Origin: Labrenzia sp. PHM005
GTDB taxonomy: Bacteria > Pseudomonadota > Alphaproteobacteria > Rhizobiales > Stappiaceae
Direction: 5' to 3'
Length of the DNA: 64,000 bases
NCBI RefSeq assembly: GCF_006517275.1
Contig: NZ_CP041191.1
Span: 2,599,001 to 2,663,000 of the forward strand
Part shown: positions 18,980 to 26,382 of the stretch, piece by piece
Layout: each line of letters starts with the position of its first letter
Numbering within the stretch: position 1 is the first letter of the stretch
The notes under the pieces: model-generated
The model's input: the letters and a program-made list of their open reading frames with translations, nothing else
Databases searched by the model: none
Told to the model about the DNA's origin: nothing
Made by a program: the position numbers and the translations under genes

Positions 18980-19636
18980 CTATCGGGCGGCGGGCGGTGA
19001 GACGGTCAGCTTGCCGGACCGGCATCCGCTCCGGTCGACAGACTGGCAAGACCGGAACTCAAGGTCCTTTGTCATGCAAATCCGGATTTCTTCCAGCTCA
19101 CCGCGGTCACAGACGATAGAAATTGCATCATTGGAGAGACCGGGATTGACGCTTTTGAAAGCGTTCTCGATGGCTTGCGGTGCCGCTTGCCCCCGTTTGC
19201 TCAACGTCCGGAACGCTTTGGGGATGGAAACTTTCTGATAGGCCTGACGGGTGAGGTCAAAATAGTCTTCAGGTTCCAAGCCGGAACAGGTGCCGTGTTT
19301 GCGCCACTGATGGAAGATCAAGCCATGGCTTGGCATGATGTCGTCCATATCGAATGCGATTTGCCGATCGATCCGCCGGCGTGTGGCATCACAGCTCTCG
19401 GGGTAGCCGCGTTCATATTGCGGCCAAAGCCCATGAACAATAAAGCGGAAGGGGTTTGCCGACTTGCACTGATGCGGATTGGCGTCTGAACCAGCTTGTT
19501 TGCAGTAAGCAGGGGACCAGGAAAGCGCCAGGACGTAAAAATCAAAATCGCCTGGTGTGTCGGCAGAAGCGGCTGGCGCAAACAGAGCAGTGAGCAGGAC
19601 TGCAGTCAGCCGCCGCAGATGTTTCGCCAGACGCAT
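18980..19636 (-). CDS. Ribonuclease T2 family, periplasmic
   Basis: 218 residues with a signal peptide (MRLAKHLRRLTAVLLTALFAPAASA). Both catalytic segments are intact: CAS I FIVHGLWPQ (His) and CAS II HGLIFHQWRKHGTCSG (second His, Glu/Lys region). Cysteines are suited to periplasmic disulfides. Family enzymes cleave single-stranded RNA through a 2',3'-cyclic phosphate, as in E. coli RNase I. The likely role is scavenging extracellular or periplasmic RNA. It lies downstream of a small secreted protein gene on the same strand (22-base gap). Confidence 0.93.
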   Translation of the reverse strand: MRLAKHLRRLTAVLLTALFAPAASADTPGDFDFYVLALSWSPAYCKQAGSDANPHQCKSANPFRFIVHGLWPQYERGYPESCDATRRRIDRQIAFDMDDIMPSHGLIFHQWRKHGTCSGLEPEDYFDLTRQAYQKVSIPKAFRTLSKRGQAAPQAIENAFKSVNPGLSNDAISIVCDRGELEEIRICMTKDLEFRSCQSVDRSGCRSGKLTVSPPAAR

Positions 19637-19658
19637 AACGCATTTTTCCGAATTTGAA

Positions 19659-20105
19659 TTATTGAGCTGTCAATGAGCGGCAGGAACCACCATAGACATA
19701 CCATTTGTCACGGCCGGTCAGGCAGGTTTCTACATTCCAGCCAAGACCAAACAGGCCCGCATGCGCTTCCAGTAGGTATTTTACCCGGACGCGGCTGCCG
19801 TCGGACAGTTTGGCGGTGCCGCTGCAATACCGGCGGGCGACCGGACTAACGACATTGGTTCTAAAAGTGGTGTCGCGAATTTTATAAAGGTCGAGAATCC
19901 GAACACCACCGTAATAAGACGGAATGGCCCGGGTGACGGTTTTCTGAACTGCGTTCTGGACCGACGTTGCACTACAGCCTGGCAACTGAGTGGACCCGCT
20001 TGTTGAGAAATAAACACGGTGTTCCCCGGCAGAAGCAGCCACCGTCATGATCCCAGAAAAGGCCAGTGCTGCTAGGGCGGTTTGAGCGATGCGGAAAAAC
20101 GTCAC
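19659..20105 (-). CDS. Small secreted protein of unknown function
   Basis: 148 residues with a signal peptide (MTFFRIAQTALAALAFSGIMTVAASA). The mature part has four Cys, suggesting two disulfides, and beta-rich segments such as RVRVKYLLEAHAGLFGLGWNVE. The Cys residues lie near QLPGCSA, RRYCSGT, VETCLTG and GGSCRSL. I do not recognise a family. It lies 22 bases upstream of the RNase T2 gene on the same strand, so the two secreted products are probably co-expressed. Confidence 0.75.
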   Translation of the reverse strand: MTFFRIAQTALAALAFSGIMTVAASAGEHRVYFSTSGSTQLPGCSATSVQNAVQKTVTRAIPSYYGGVRILDLYKIRDTTFRTNVVSPVARRYCSGTAKLSDGSRVRVKYLLEAHAGLFGLGWNVETCLTGRDKWYVYGGSCRSLTAQ

Positions 20106-20193
20106 GGCATAACCTCCGGTAGTATCTCGCCCTGACGATGGGGGAGGCCCCAGGCAAGGTCAAGGTAGGATCGAACAAAATCGGCTCATTTGG

Positions 20194-21042
20194 TTATTCA
20201 CCGACGATTTGCTTTACGCTCCAGTCCGCTCCGGGGCCCTGATGGACCACGTCACAGAGCCATGGAAGCACTCCTTTCATTTCTCCCATTAGGGTAAACG
20301 GCGGGTTAATTATGGTCATTCCAGAGCCTAACATGCGGGTGTCAGGACCGCTTTTCCCAGCATTTAATTCCAAGGCCAGGATGTCACGCAAACCGGCATC
20401 TGCGAATTCTCTATGCATTCGTGAAATGGCACTGGCCTCTTTCATCGGGTACCAAAGCGCAAAAGTGCCCGTTGGCCATTTGCGCCAGCCCTTGATGACC
20501 GCCTCGGTCATATCGGCAAATTCGCTGGTTTTCTCAAAAGCCGGATCGATCAGAACCAGACCGCGTTTTTCTTTTGGTGGCAAGAAGCTGCCCAGAGCGA
20601 GCCATCCATCCAAATGGATGGTTTTGACGTGATGGTCTCCAGCAAACAAATTGGACAAGGTCTTGAAGTCGGCTGGATGCAGTTCAGTCAGGGTCAGCCG
20701 GTCTTGTTTGCGCAAAAGCCGCCGGGAGAGTAGCGGGGAGCCGGGATAGATCCGCAAATCGCCGTCCGGGTTTTCTTTTCTGATGACATCTAACCAAGGG
20801 GCAAGAAGATCTGCGACGTCAGCTGGGATTTCGGCTGCCAGAACCTTACCGATGCCTTGTTGCCATTCGCCGGTCTTTTGGGTTTCTTCCGACGTAAGAT
20901 CGTAGCAACCAATCCCGGCGTGCGTATCAAGAACACGGAAGGCTTTGTCCTTGCGCTGGAGATAGGTGATCAGCCGCGCCAGGACTGCATGCTTGAGAAC
21001 GTCGCCAATGTTTCCGGCATGATATGCGTGGCGGTAATTCAT
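20194..21042 (-). CDS. rlmJ: 23S rRNA (adenine2030-N6)-methyltransferase
   Basis: 282 residues, full length for RlmJ. The diagnostic N-terminus MNYRHAYHAGNIGDVLKH is followed by the SAM-binding motif VLDTHAGIGCYDL. RlmJ methylates A2030 of 23S rRNA. Motif IV, normally DPP(Y/F), reads LIDPAFE here (confirmed on the DNA), so the second proline is replaced by Ala while the aromatic residue is kept. The start overlaps the stop of the upstream GNAT gene by 4 bases (ATGA), implying coupled translation. Confidence 0.93.
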   Translation of the reverse strand: MNYRHAYHAGNIGDVLKHAVLARLITYLQRKDKAFRVLDTHAGIGCYDLTSEETQKTGEWQQGIGKVLAAEIPADVADLLAPWLDVIRKENPDGDLRIYPGSPLLSRRLLRKQDRLTLTELHPADFKTLSNLFAGDHHVKTIHLDGWLALGSFLPPKEKRGLVLIDPAFEKTSEFADMTEAVIKGWRKWPTGTFALWYPMKEASAISRMHREFADAGLRDILALELNAGKSGPDTRMLGSGMTIINPPFTLMGEMKGVLPWLCDVVHQGPGADWSVKQIVGE

Positions 21043-21566
21043 TCAGCCGCACCTGCATTGGCAGTCGCGGGGGGCTTTCTAAGGAAGACGACCGCTTTTT
21101 CTCCATGATCTGCGGTGCCAATTTCTTCAAAACCAAGGCGTTGATGGAACCGGAGTGAGCCGGGATTGGGCGGCCGGGAGTTGACCTCACATACAAAACT
21201 GCGCCCGGTGTCTTCGAAATGCTCGAATAAAGCGCGATAGAGCTTTTCGCCAATCTTCAAACCGCGCCTGGATTCATCAACGCAGATCCGATCCGTATAG
21301 GCAAAATTTGAAACCTTTTCGCTGAGCCACTTGTAATTGAGGCTGGAATAATCCGTGCCATCTCCGATGCACAGAAGAAAACCTGCTGGTGTCCCATCAA
21401 CCTCGGCAACTAGACAGATGAGCGCCTGATTGATGAGATCCAGCATCTCCTCTGCAGTTAGTTCATTCACCGCAGGAACAGCCGCAGTGTTTAGCGGAAG
21501 CAGATGGTTCAGGTCACCGGGTTGGAACGGTCGGATGGCCGCAGTCGGCTGAGATGACGAAGTCAT
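21039..21566 (-). CDS. GNAT-family N-acetyltransferase
   Basis: 175 residues from the ATG at 21566; the frame stays open to a TTG at 21620, adding 18 residues that do not look like the domain. The fold begins AAIRPFQPGDLNHLLPLN. The acetyl-CoA-binding motif A is ICVDESRRGLKIGEKLYRALFEHF (R/Q-x-x-G-x-G/A-like, here RRGLKIG), and motif B includes NPGSLRFHQRLGFEEIG. It overlaps rlmJ by 4 bases. The substrate is unknown; pairing with an rRNA methyltransferase does not by itself indicate a ribosomal target. Confidence 0.87.
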   Translation of the reverse strand: MTSSSQPTAAIRPFQPGDLNHLLPLNTAAVPAVNELTAEEMLDLINQALICLVAEVDGTPAGFLLCIGDGTDYSSLNYKWLSEKVSNFAYTDRICVDESRRGLKIGEKLYRALFEHFEDTGRSFVCEVNSRPPNPGSLRFHQRLGFEEIGTADHGEKAVVFLRKPPATANAGAAE

Positions 21567-21642
21567 TAGATGCTCATAAAAGACAAAATTAGGTGGGTTA
21601 TAAGGTGCCGTGGTGCGCAAGAAAAGCAGTTAAGATACAAAT

Positions 21643-21672
21643 CAAAAACGGGCGCACATAAGTACGCCCGTT
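21643..21672 (-). terminator. Terminator of the Gly-rich cold-shock gene
   Basis: On the minus strand an 8-bp stem AACGGGCG/CGCCCGTT with a 10-base loop is followed by TTTG, 35 bases after the stop of the 21707-22546 gene. Confidence 0.75.
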
Positions 21673-21706
21673 GTCACGGTTCTACTAACTGAGCAAAACG
21701 CCCGGC

Positions 21707-22546
21707 TTATTCGTAGTCCGGCTGCTCGCCGCTTCCAGGAATTGGGGCGTCTCCGCCGTCACCGTCGCTGCCTTCTTCAATCATCTGCAGATTGACCGCT
21801 TTCGGGCCTTTACCCCGGCGGTCCGGTTCGGTCTCAAAGGAGATCCGCTGCCCGCTGTCCAGAGATGCAAGGCCGGAGCGCTCCACTGCAGAAATATGCA
21901 CGAACACATCCGTTTCGCCTTCATCTGGTGTGATGAAGCCGAAGCCTTTGTCGGACTTGAAGAATTTTACGACGCCAGACTGGCGTGGACCACGTTCAAC
22001 AGGCGGAAAGTCCCGGCGCGGGCGGTCTCCGCCTTCACGATTTCCATAGCCGCCTTGTCCGCGGTCTCCGCCGCCATAACCACCGCGTCCGCCGCCGCCA
22101 TAGCCGCCTTCACGACCGCCGCCGCCATAACCGCCGCGACCGCCACCGCCGCCGCCATAGCCGCCACCACCTTCGCGGCCACCGCCGCCGTAGCCGCCAC
22201 GGCCGCCGCCGCCGTATCCACCGCCTTCACGACCGCCACCGCCGTAGCCGCCGCCCTCGCGGCCACCGCCGCCATAACCACCTTCACGGCCGCCGCCGCC
22301 ATAACCGCCGCGGCCGCCACCGCCACGATTGCCGTAGCCGCCACGGCCACCATCCCTGTCGTCGCGGCCTTGGCCGCCACCAAAGTCATTGTCGCGTCCG
22401 CCCCGGTAGCCGCCATCACGGCCGCCGCCGTAGTCACCACCAAAATCGCTTCCGCCAAAGTCACTGCCGAAGTCTTGCGGACCGCCAAACTCACGTTTGC
22501 CGCCGCGCCGACCACGCGACCGCCGGTCCGAATCCCCATCGTGCAT
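21707..22546 (-). CDS. Gly/Arg-rich (RGG/YGG) protein with C-terminal cold-shock domain
   Basis: 279 residues. The N-terminal 185 residues are low-complexity, dominated by Gly, Arg, Tyr and Asp. Residues about 64-172 are built from repeats such as GGYGGGGREGG and RGGYGGGG. A complete cold-shock domain follows at about 189-257, with RNP1 KGFGFI and RNP2 VFVHI, preceded by SGVVKFFKSD. A short acidic tail ends DYE. CSDs bind single-stranded RNA or DNA. RGG/YGG tracts in eukaryotic RNA-binding proteins add RNA affinity and drive condensation, and that role here is inference. AAGGTG precedes the ATG, and the gene has its own terminator. Alphaproteobacterial CSD proteins are usually about 70 or about 150-190 residues, so this is long. 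Confidence 0.9.
   Translation of the reverse strand: MHDGDSDRRSRGRRGGKREFGGPQDFGSDFGGSDFGGDYGGGRDGGYRGGRDNDFGGGQGRDDRDGGRGGYGNRGGGGRGGYGGGGREGGYGGGGREGGGYGGGGREGGGYGGGGRGGYGGGGREGGGGYGGGGGGRGGYGGGGREGGYGGGGRGGYGGGDRGQGGYGNREGGDRPRRDFPPVERGPRQSGVVKFFKSDKGFGFITPDEGETDVFVHISAVERSGLASLDSGQRISFETEPDRRGKGPKAVNLQMIEEGSDGDGGDAPIPGSGEQPDYE
22031..22357 (-). repeat. In-gene tandem repeat encoding the GYGGGG(R)EGG tract
   Basis: Degenerate repeats of about 24-36 bases (units coding GGYGGGGRE, GGYGGGGRG and variants) fill residues 64-172 of the cold-shock protein. The in-frame GGC/GGT/GGN run makes this one of the most repetitive tracts of the window and a candidate for length variation between strains. 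Confidence 0.85.
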
Positions 22547-22757
22547 TACTTAATCACCTTAATTTCCGTGCCATCCAGCACTAACACCAAGTCTCACCCG
22601 CCTTCTCAGTCGAGCCAATACAGGCGAGCGCACTCATGTGCACTCACCAAACTACGGGATCGGGTTGAAACAGGTCTGCCGCACCCCTATCCAGCCGCTG
22701 CGGAAACATCATAAGGGCGCGTTTGTGAAAATCGCAAGAAAATCCTGGAGCGAATCG

Positions 22758-23855
22758 CTATTTAGGCGTGCTTTTTAAGGGCCAGGTGTTTGACCAATTG
22801 GACAAGTCTGGCTCAGTGCCGTCACACGTTTTGCGGGAGGCTTCCTCAAGTAACACCAGGCCGGTGCCATTCCAGACCCATCGGTTCCAAAGACCACATT
22901 CACCCACTCCGGAGCCTTTGAAGTAGCTAATCAGCTGCAAATCAGCCGGAATCCAAAGGGCGTTGTAAATCAAATCGGTCGCTATTGGACCGTTTTCCGA
23001 CATTCTGGCTACATGCACTTGGCGGGCAGCGCCATCTTTACCAGCATAAATTGCAACATAGGGGCTGTTGTAGGCCGAAGGAGCACCGCAAGGAATGATA
23101 TAAAGCGATGCGCCATCGTCCAGCGGGACACGGACTGCATTCAAACTGGCGAAAATGGTTGGATCAATTGTCGAGCACAGCCGGTTGGCGTGCCAGATAG
23201 CGGAAACCTCGGCTGGCAGTTCCTCGGGTGCCATAAGCGGCAGAGCGTGTGGCGCGTTGACGGCAGGATCTGTTCCTGGAGAAACGATCGCGGAAACTGT
23301 ACCGGTGCGGTTTTGGCGGTTGTCTAGCCACAAGAGACCAGACTTCAATCCCTGTAGCGGGACAGTAACGGACAAAGTATCTACACCGGTTTCATCTGGC
23401 ATGTGTATCGTCAGCTCGGTGCCGGTCTGCAGCGCCTCTAGAAGGGCTAGCGTGACAGCACCTGTCGGATACCAAAATCCCTCGCCGCCAAGCGGGCGGA
23501 AACCGGCTGGAGATGAGACAGTTGGCTGAATTTCCCGCAGCTGTTCGATTGGCAAAGATTCAATGGTTTGGCCGTCTACATCGAAACGTAGAGTTCCTGT
23601 CTGAGGGAGAACGGTATTTGTGGTCAGCCGCAGGAGCGGCAAAGCATCGGCTTGCCAGTCCCGGACGATCCTCAGATCCACCCAGACGGACTGGTTTCGG
23701 GTCAAGGAAGAAGAAAAACACACGCCTGTGCTGGCACAGTCAACCGACCAAGTGTCAAAGACCGGAGCAGTTCGACCAGGCTGGGCCCCTACTTCGGCTC
23801 CGCTTCCTAAAACCAGGAAGGCTCCCACTACAGCGCTGAACAGTCGAGATGTCAT
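22758..23855 (-). CDS. DUF1176 family secreted protein
   Basis: 365 residues from the ATG at 23855, which gives a good signal peptide (MTSRLFSAVVGAFLVLGSGAEVGA). An upstream in-frame ATG at 23903 would add 16 polar residues ahead of it. The N-terminal half resembles IalB-like modules (FDTWSVDCASTGVCF). The C-terminal half has the DUF1176 ending: GECGLWNRWVWNGTGLVLLE, then a Cys-containing RKTCDG and a Trp-rich end. The function of the family is unknown; secretion to the periplasm is expected. Monocistronic. Confidence 0.8.
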   Translation of the reverse strand: MTSRLFSAVVGAFLVLGSGAEVGAQPGRTAPVFDTWSVDCASTGVCFSSSLTRNQSVWVDLRIVRDWQADALPLLRLTTNTVLPQTGTLRFDVDGQTIESLPIEQLREIQPTVSSPAGFRPLGGEGFWYPTGAVTLALLEALQTGTELTIHMPDETGVDTLSVTVPLQGLKSGLLWLDNRQNRTGTVSAIVSPGTDPAVNAPHALPLMAPEELPAEVSAIWHANRLCSTIDPTIFASLNAVRVPLDDGASLYIIPCGAPSAYNSPYVAIYAGKDGAARQVHVARMSENGPIATDLIYNALWIPADLQLISYFKGSGVGECGLWNRWVWNGTGLVLLEEASRKTCDGTEPDLSNWSNTWPLKSTPK

Positions 23856-24020
23856 TCGGTTCCGAACCTGATTTTCTGGGCAGATCCTACAAGGACCTCT
23901 CATCTTGTACGAAATGGAGAGGGCAAGGTGAAGCCGCCGGAATGCAGAAACATACGGTGCTGGAGATTTGTCCCGTATTTGTTACAAGGTTCTTTCAATC
24001 TGTCCAACAAGGAGAATGCT

Positions 24021-24719
24021 GTGGCGCAGGACAAGCCGAATTCGGGTGAGGGGGCTGGCAACAGCACGCAGACAGAAGACCTGCCGCCAATCCAGATTAT
24101 GATTATTCCTGTCACCGGGTTCCAGCAGAATTGCTCCGTGATCTGGAATCCAGCCACGCTGGAAGGCGCTGTGGTGGATCCCGGCGGTGATGTTGATATG
24201 ATCATGCAGGCGATTGAAGACAAATCCGTCAAAGTCGAGAAGATTGTTCTGACGCACGGTCACATTGATCATATTGGCGGGGCTGCCGATCTTGCCGAAC
24301 GCCTGTCGGTTCCTGTTGAAGGACCTCATGAAGCCGATCAGCCGCTGATCGACCGGGTCGCCGATCAAGCTGCTCAATTTGGCATGGGTGAAGCCAAGCC
24401 AGTCACTCCTGACAAGTGGATGCAGGAAGGGGACGTTCTGGATATGGCGGGTCGGAGTTTCGAAGTTCTTCATTGCCCTGGCCACTCACCTGGGCACTTG
24501 GTCTTTATCGACAAGGAGCTCCGGTTGGCGATTTCCGGCGATGTGCTCTTTGCCGGCTCAATCGGCCGGACCGATCTTCCAGGTGGCGATCATGCGACCT
24601 TGATCCGGTCGATCACGGAAAAACTTCTGCCGCTGGGGGATGACATTTCCTTCCTGCCTGGGCACGGACCTGCATCCTCTTTTGGTCAGGAACGTCAGAC
24701 CAATCCGTTTCTGACTTAA
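24021..24719 (+). CDS. MBL-fold hydrolase (YcbL/glyoxalase-II-like)
   Basis: 232 residues from the GTG at 24021, which has AAGGAG 6 bases upstream. The open frame reaches back to 23928 but without domain similarity. The metallo-beta-lactamase metal ligands are THGHIDHIGG (HxHxDH), a His in CPGHSPGH, an Asp in ISGDVLFAGSIGRTDLPGG and a final His in FLPGHGPAS. The GSIGRTDLPGG segment is typical of YcbL-type, type II glyoxalase-like thioesterases that bind two metal ions. It probably hydrolyses a glutathione or related thioester. Convergent with the DUF1402 gene. Confidence 0.9.
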   Translation: MAQDKPNSGEGAGNSTQTEDLPPIQIMIIPVTGFQQNCSVIWNPATLEGAVVDPGGDVDMIMQAIEDKSVKVEKIVLTHGHIDHIGGAADLAERLSVPVEGPHEADQPLIDRVADQAAQFGMGEAKPVTPDKWMQEGDVLDMAGRSFEVLHCPGHSPGHLVFIDKELRLAISGDVLFAGSIGRTDLPGGDHATLIRSITEKLLPLGDDISFLPGHGPASSFGQERQTNPFLT

Positions 24720-24736
24720 ATACCCCAGAGAGGACC

Positions 24737-25738
24737 TCAAAGAAGTGCGTTGAGGTCCTCAATCCGATCATTGACCAGCCAGCCATAATAGTTCTCTCGA
24801 GGCCAGGATTTGCCGCTCCGGCGGAATTTCGCTGCGCGGCTCCAGGGATCGCCGAGATTGTAAAGCGTTGCCGTCAGGCCTGGATTTTTAGAGATATCTA
24901 CCTTTCCAACTGACTTATAGGCATCGATCGCGTCGCGGATGATCGCGGCCATGTAGTGCAGGGACTGGTTTGGATCCATCGTTGCCTTGTAGACGGCTTC
25001 CGGGTTCGTGGACTTGAGCTTGCGGAAGTTGCTTTGCCGCGCCACACGGTCGGTCATTTTAAGCACCGTCAGCGGGCTGAGCTGACCGAGGCCGAAACTC
25101 TGGCCGGAATAGAGCGGTTGAAAAAAGGCTTCGTTGAAATTCTTGGAAGGGTATTTCGTGCCGTCAACACGTTTGCCGCGGAAGCGGCTGTTCCAGACTT
25201 GCTCGTAACAAGACCAGCGCCGGTCGCTGCTCTTTTGAACGTGGTCTTTGCGGCAGCGGTCGAATTGCGGCCGTTTGACAAAGTCCTCCACTTGTTCGCC
25301 ATCAAGCTCGAACTCGAACCGGATGCCGGCATATGCGAGTGCCTTCACATAGTAGGATTGCGCGCTGTCGAGCGTATCGTAGTTATAGGTGTGTTCGCCG
25401 ACGATCGAGCCAATGATGTGAATTGGGTCAATCTTATAGCGCTTGGCAACACGTTTGATGGAGGACATCAAACGGCGATCCCGTTTGAGGACACCTAGAA
25501 CCTTATTGAACTTGGCATCGTAAGACGATTTGGATGCAGATGTTCTTCGCGCGGAGGCATAAGGAATTTTGGGCTGAGAGCGGTAACGGTTTCCTTCCGG
25601 AACCACGCGAACAGATTGTGCGTAGGCTTTGTTGACCAGGAAGCCAAGGCCCGGAGAGGACAGAGCAACCATACCAATGAGTATTGCGGCCACAATTATG
25701 CGAACAGAAAACCTATGGACGACAGAATTTCGTTTCAT
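24737..25738 (-). CDS. DUF1402 family protein, lysozyme-like fold
   Basis: 333 residues. An N-terminal signal/anchor (about 12-40) is followed by RVVPEGNRYRSQPKIP, typical of this family. The later part has a lytic-transglycosylase-like layout: SIVGEHTYNYD (possible catalytic Glu about residue 114), SGQSFGLGQLSPLTVLKMTDRV and ATLYNLGDPWSRAAKFR. In peptidoglycan lytic enzymes GLGQ- and YN-type motifs line the active cleft, so a role in cell-wall cleavage in the periplasm is plausible but unproven. Monocistronic. Confidence 0.8.
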   Translation of the reverse strand: MKRNSVVHRFSVRIIVAAILIGMVALSSPGLGFLVNKAYAQSVRVVPEGNRYRSQPKIPYASARRTSASKSSYDAKFNKVLGVLKRDRRLMSSIKRVAKRYKIDPIHIIGSIVGEHTYNYDTLDSAQSYYVKALAYAGIRFEFELDGEQVEDFVKRPQFDRCRKDHVQKSSDRRWSCYEQVWNSRFRGKRVDGTKYPSKNFNEAFFQPLYSGQSFGLGQLSPLTVLKMTDRVARQSNFRKLKSTNPEAVYKATMDPNQSLHYMAAIIRDAIDAYKSVGKVDISKNPGLTATLYNLGDPWSRAAKFRRSGKSWPRENYYGWLVNDRIEDLNALL

Positions 25739-25936
25739 GGTAATCGCTCGGGGCCAATTCTCATGGTTATTATCGTGGACCGGACCTGCGCCCAGTGAAA
25801 CTTGATACCGACAGAATGTATATCTAACGCAGCGTTATTGGGATATATTGATTTTATTATATGCGTGCGAAAAGAGCATTCTTGCCAGCGAGATGCAACT
25901 GCCACAACGTCTTACAGGCCGTCCATCAACAAGGAA

Positions 25937-25950
25937 GTGATATAAATCAC
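25937..25950. promoter_or_regulatory. Crp/Fnr-type palindrome upstream of the DUF1402 gene
   Basis: GTGAT-ATAA-ATCAC is a perfect 5+5 inverted repeat with the 4-base ATAA spacer typical of FixK/Fnr/DNR sites (TTGAT-N4-ATCAA). Only the outermost base of each half differs. It lies about 200 bases upstream of the DUF1402 start, which is far for a direct activator site. Confidence 0.35.
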
Positions 25951-25993
25951 ATAGGCATGACCCTTCGTTGAAATGTGGGCCTTGGTAAAACTA

Positions 25994-26338
25994 TCATAAT
26001 CGTTTGCCGGCATTCGGCCCCATGTGCAGGCGGACGTCCTTTGGTACGTTCATATGATCATAATAGGGTTTGTGCCGGATGAGCCCGCATAGTTCCCGTT
26101 GAATGGTGACGAACCATAGTGCTTCCTGCGCCACAGCCAGTTTTTCGCCAATCAACTCCTCATCCTTGGGGTCTAGCGACTTGGCGTGTTCCAACTGAGT
26201 GAGTGCGATTTCCAATTTCTTTTGCAGCCGGCCGAGGGTCGAGGCTTTTTCATTGAATATCTCATGCTGTAACGCGGCGGATAACGGATCCTGGGCTGCG
26301 TCTGGCCGGTAATAGATTTGTGGCGGGCGGATGGACAT
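25994..26338 (-). CDS. Small DUF6665-like protein
   Basis: 114 residues from the ATG at 26338 (MSIRPPQIYYRPD). The open frame upstream to 26494 lies in the neighbouring gene's tail and looks unreal. A helical core (KASTLGRLQKKLEIALTQLE, then EKLAVAQEALWFVTIQRELC) is followed by a C-terminal VPKDVRLHMGPNAGKRL. The shape is that of the short Hyphomicrobiales proteins I associate with DUF6665. The family assignment is from memory and the function unknown. Same strand as, and 44 bases downstream of, the MFS gene. Confidence 0.7.
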   Translation of the reverse strand: MSIRPPQIYYRPDAAQDPLSAALQHEIFNEKASTLGRLQKKLEIALTQLEHAKSLDPKDEELIGEKLAVAQEALWFVTIQRELCGLIRHKPYYDHMNVPKDVRLHMGPNAGKRL

Positions 26339-26382
26339 AATCTTGTTCCAGCTTTCCGTTTCGGGGGCACACAATGGCTGCA

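Noticed and set aside
22031..22357. Possible CRISPR-like array
   Set aside because: The repeats are contiguous, degenerate, in frame with a coding sequence and lack unique spacers. No cas genes are present.
21896..22714. Long Ala/Thr- and Arg/His-rich frames opposite the Gly-rich cold-shock gene
   Set aside because: They are products of the GGN/CGN repeat read in other frames; the minus-strand frame has the complete cold-shock domain.
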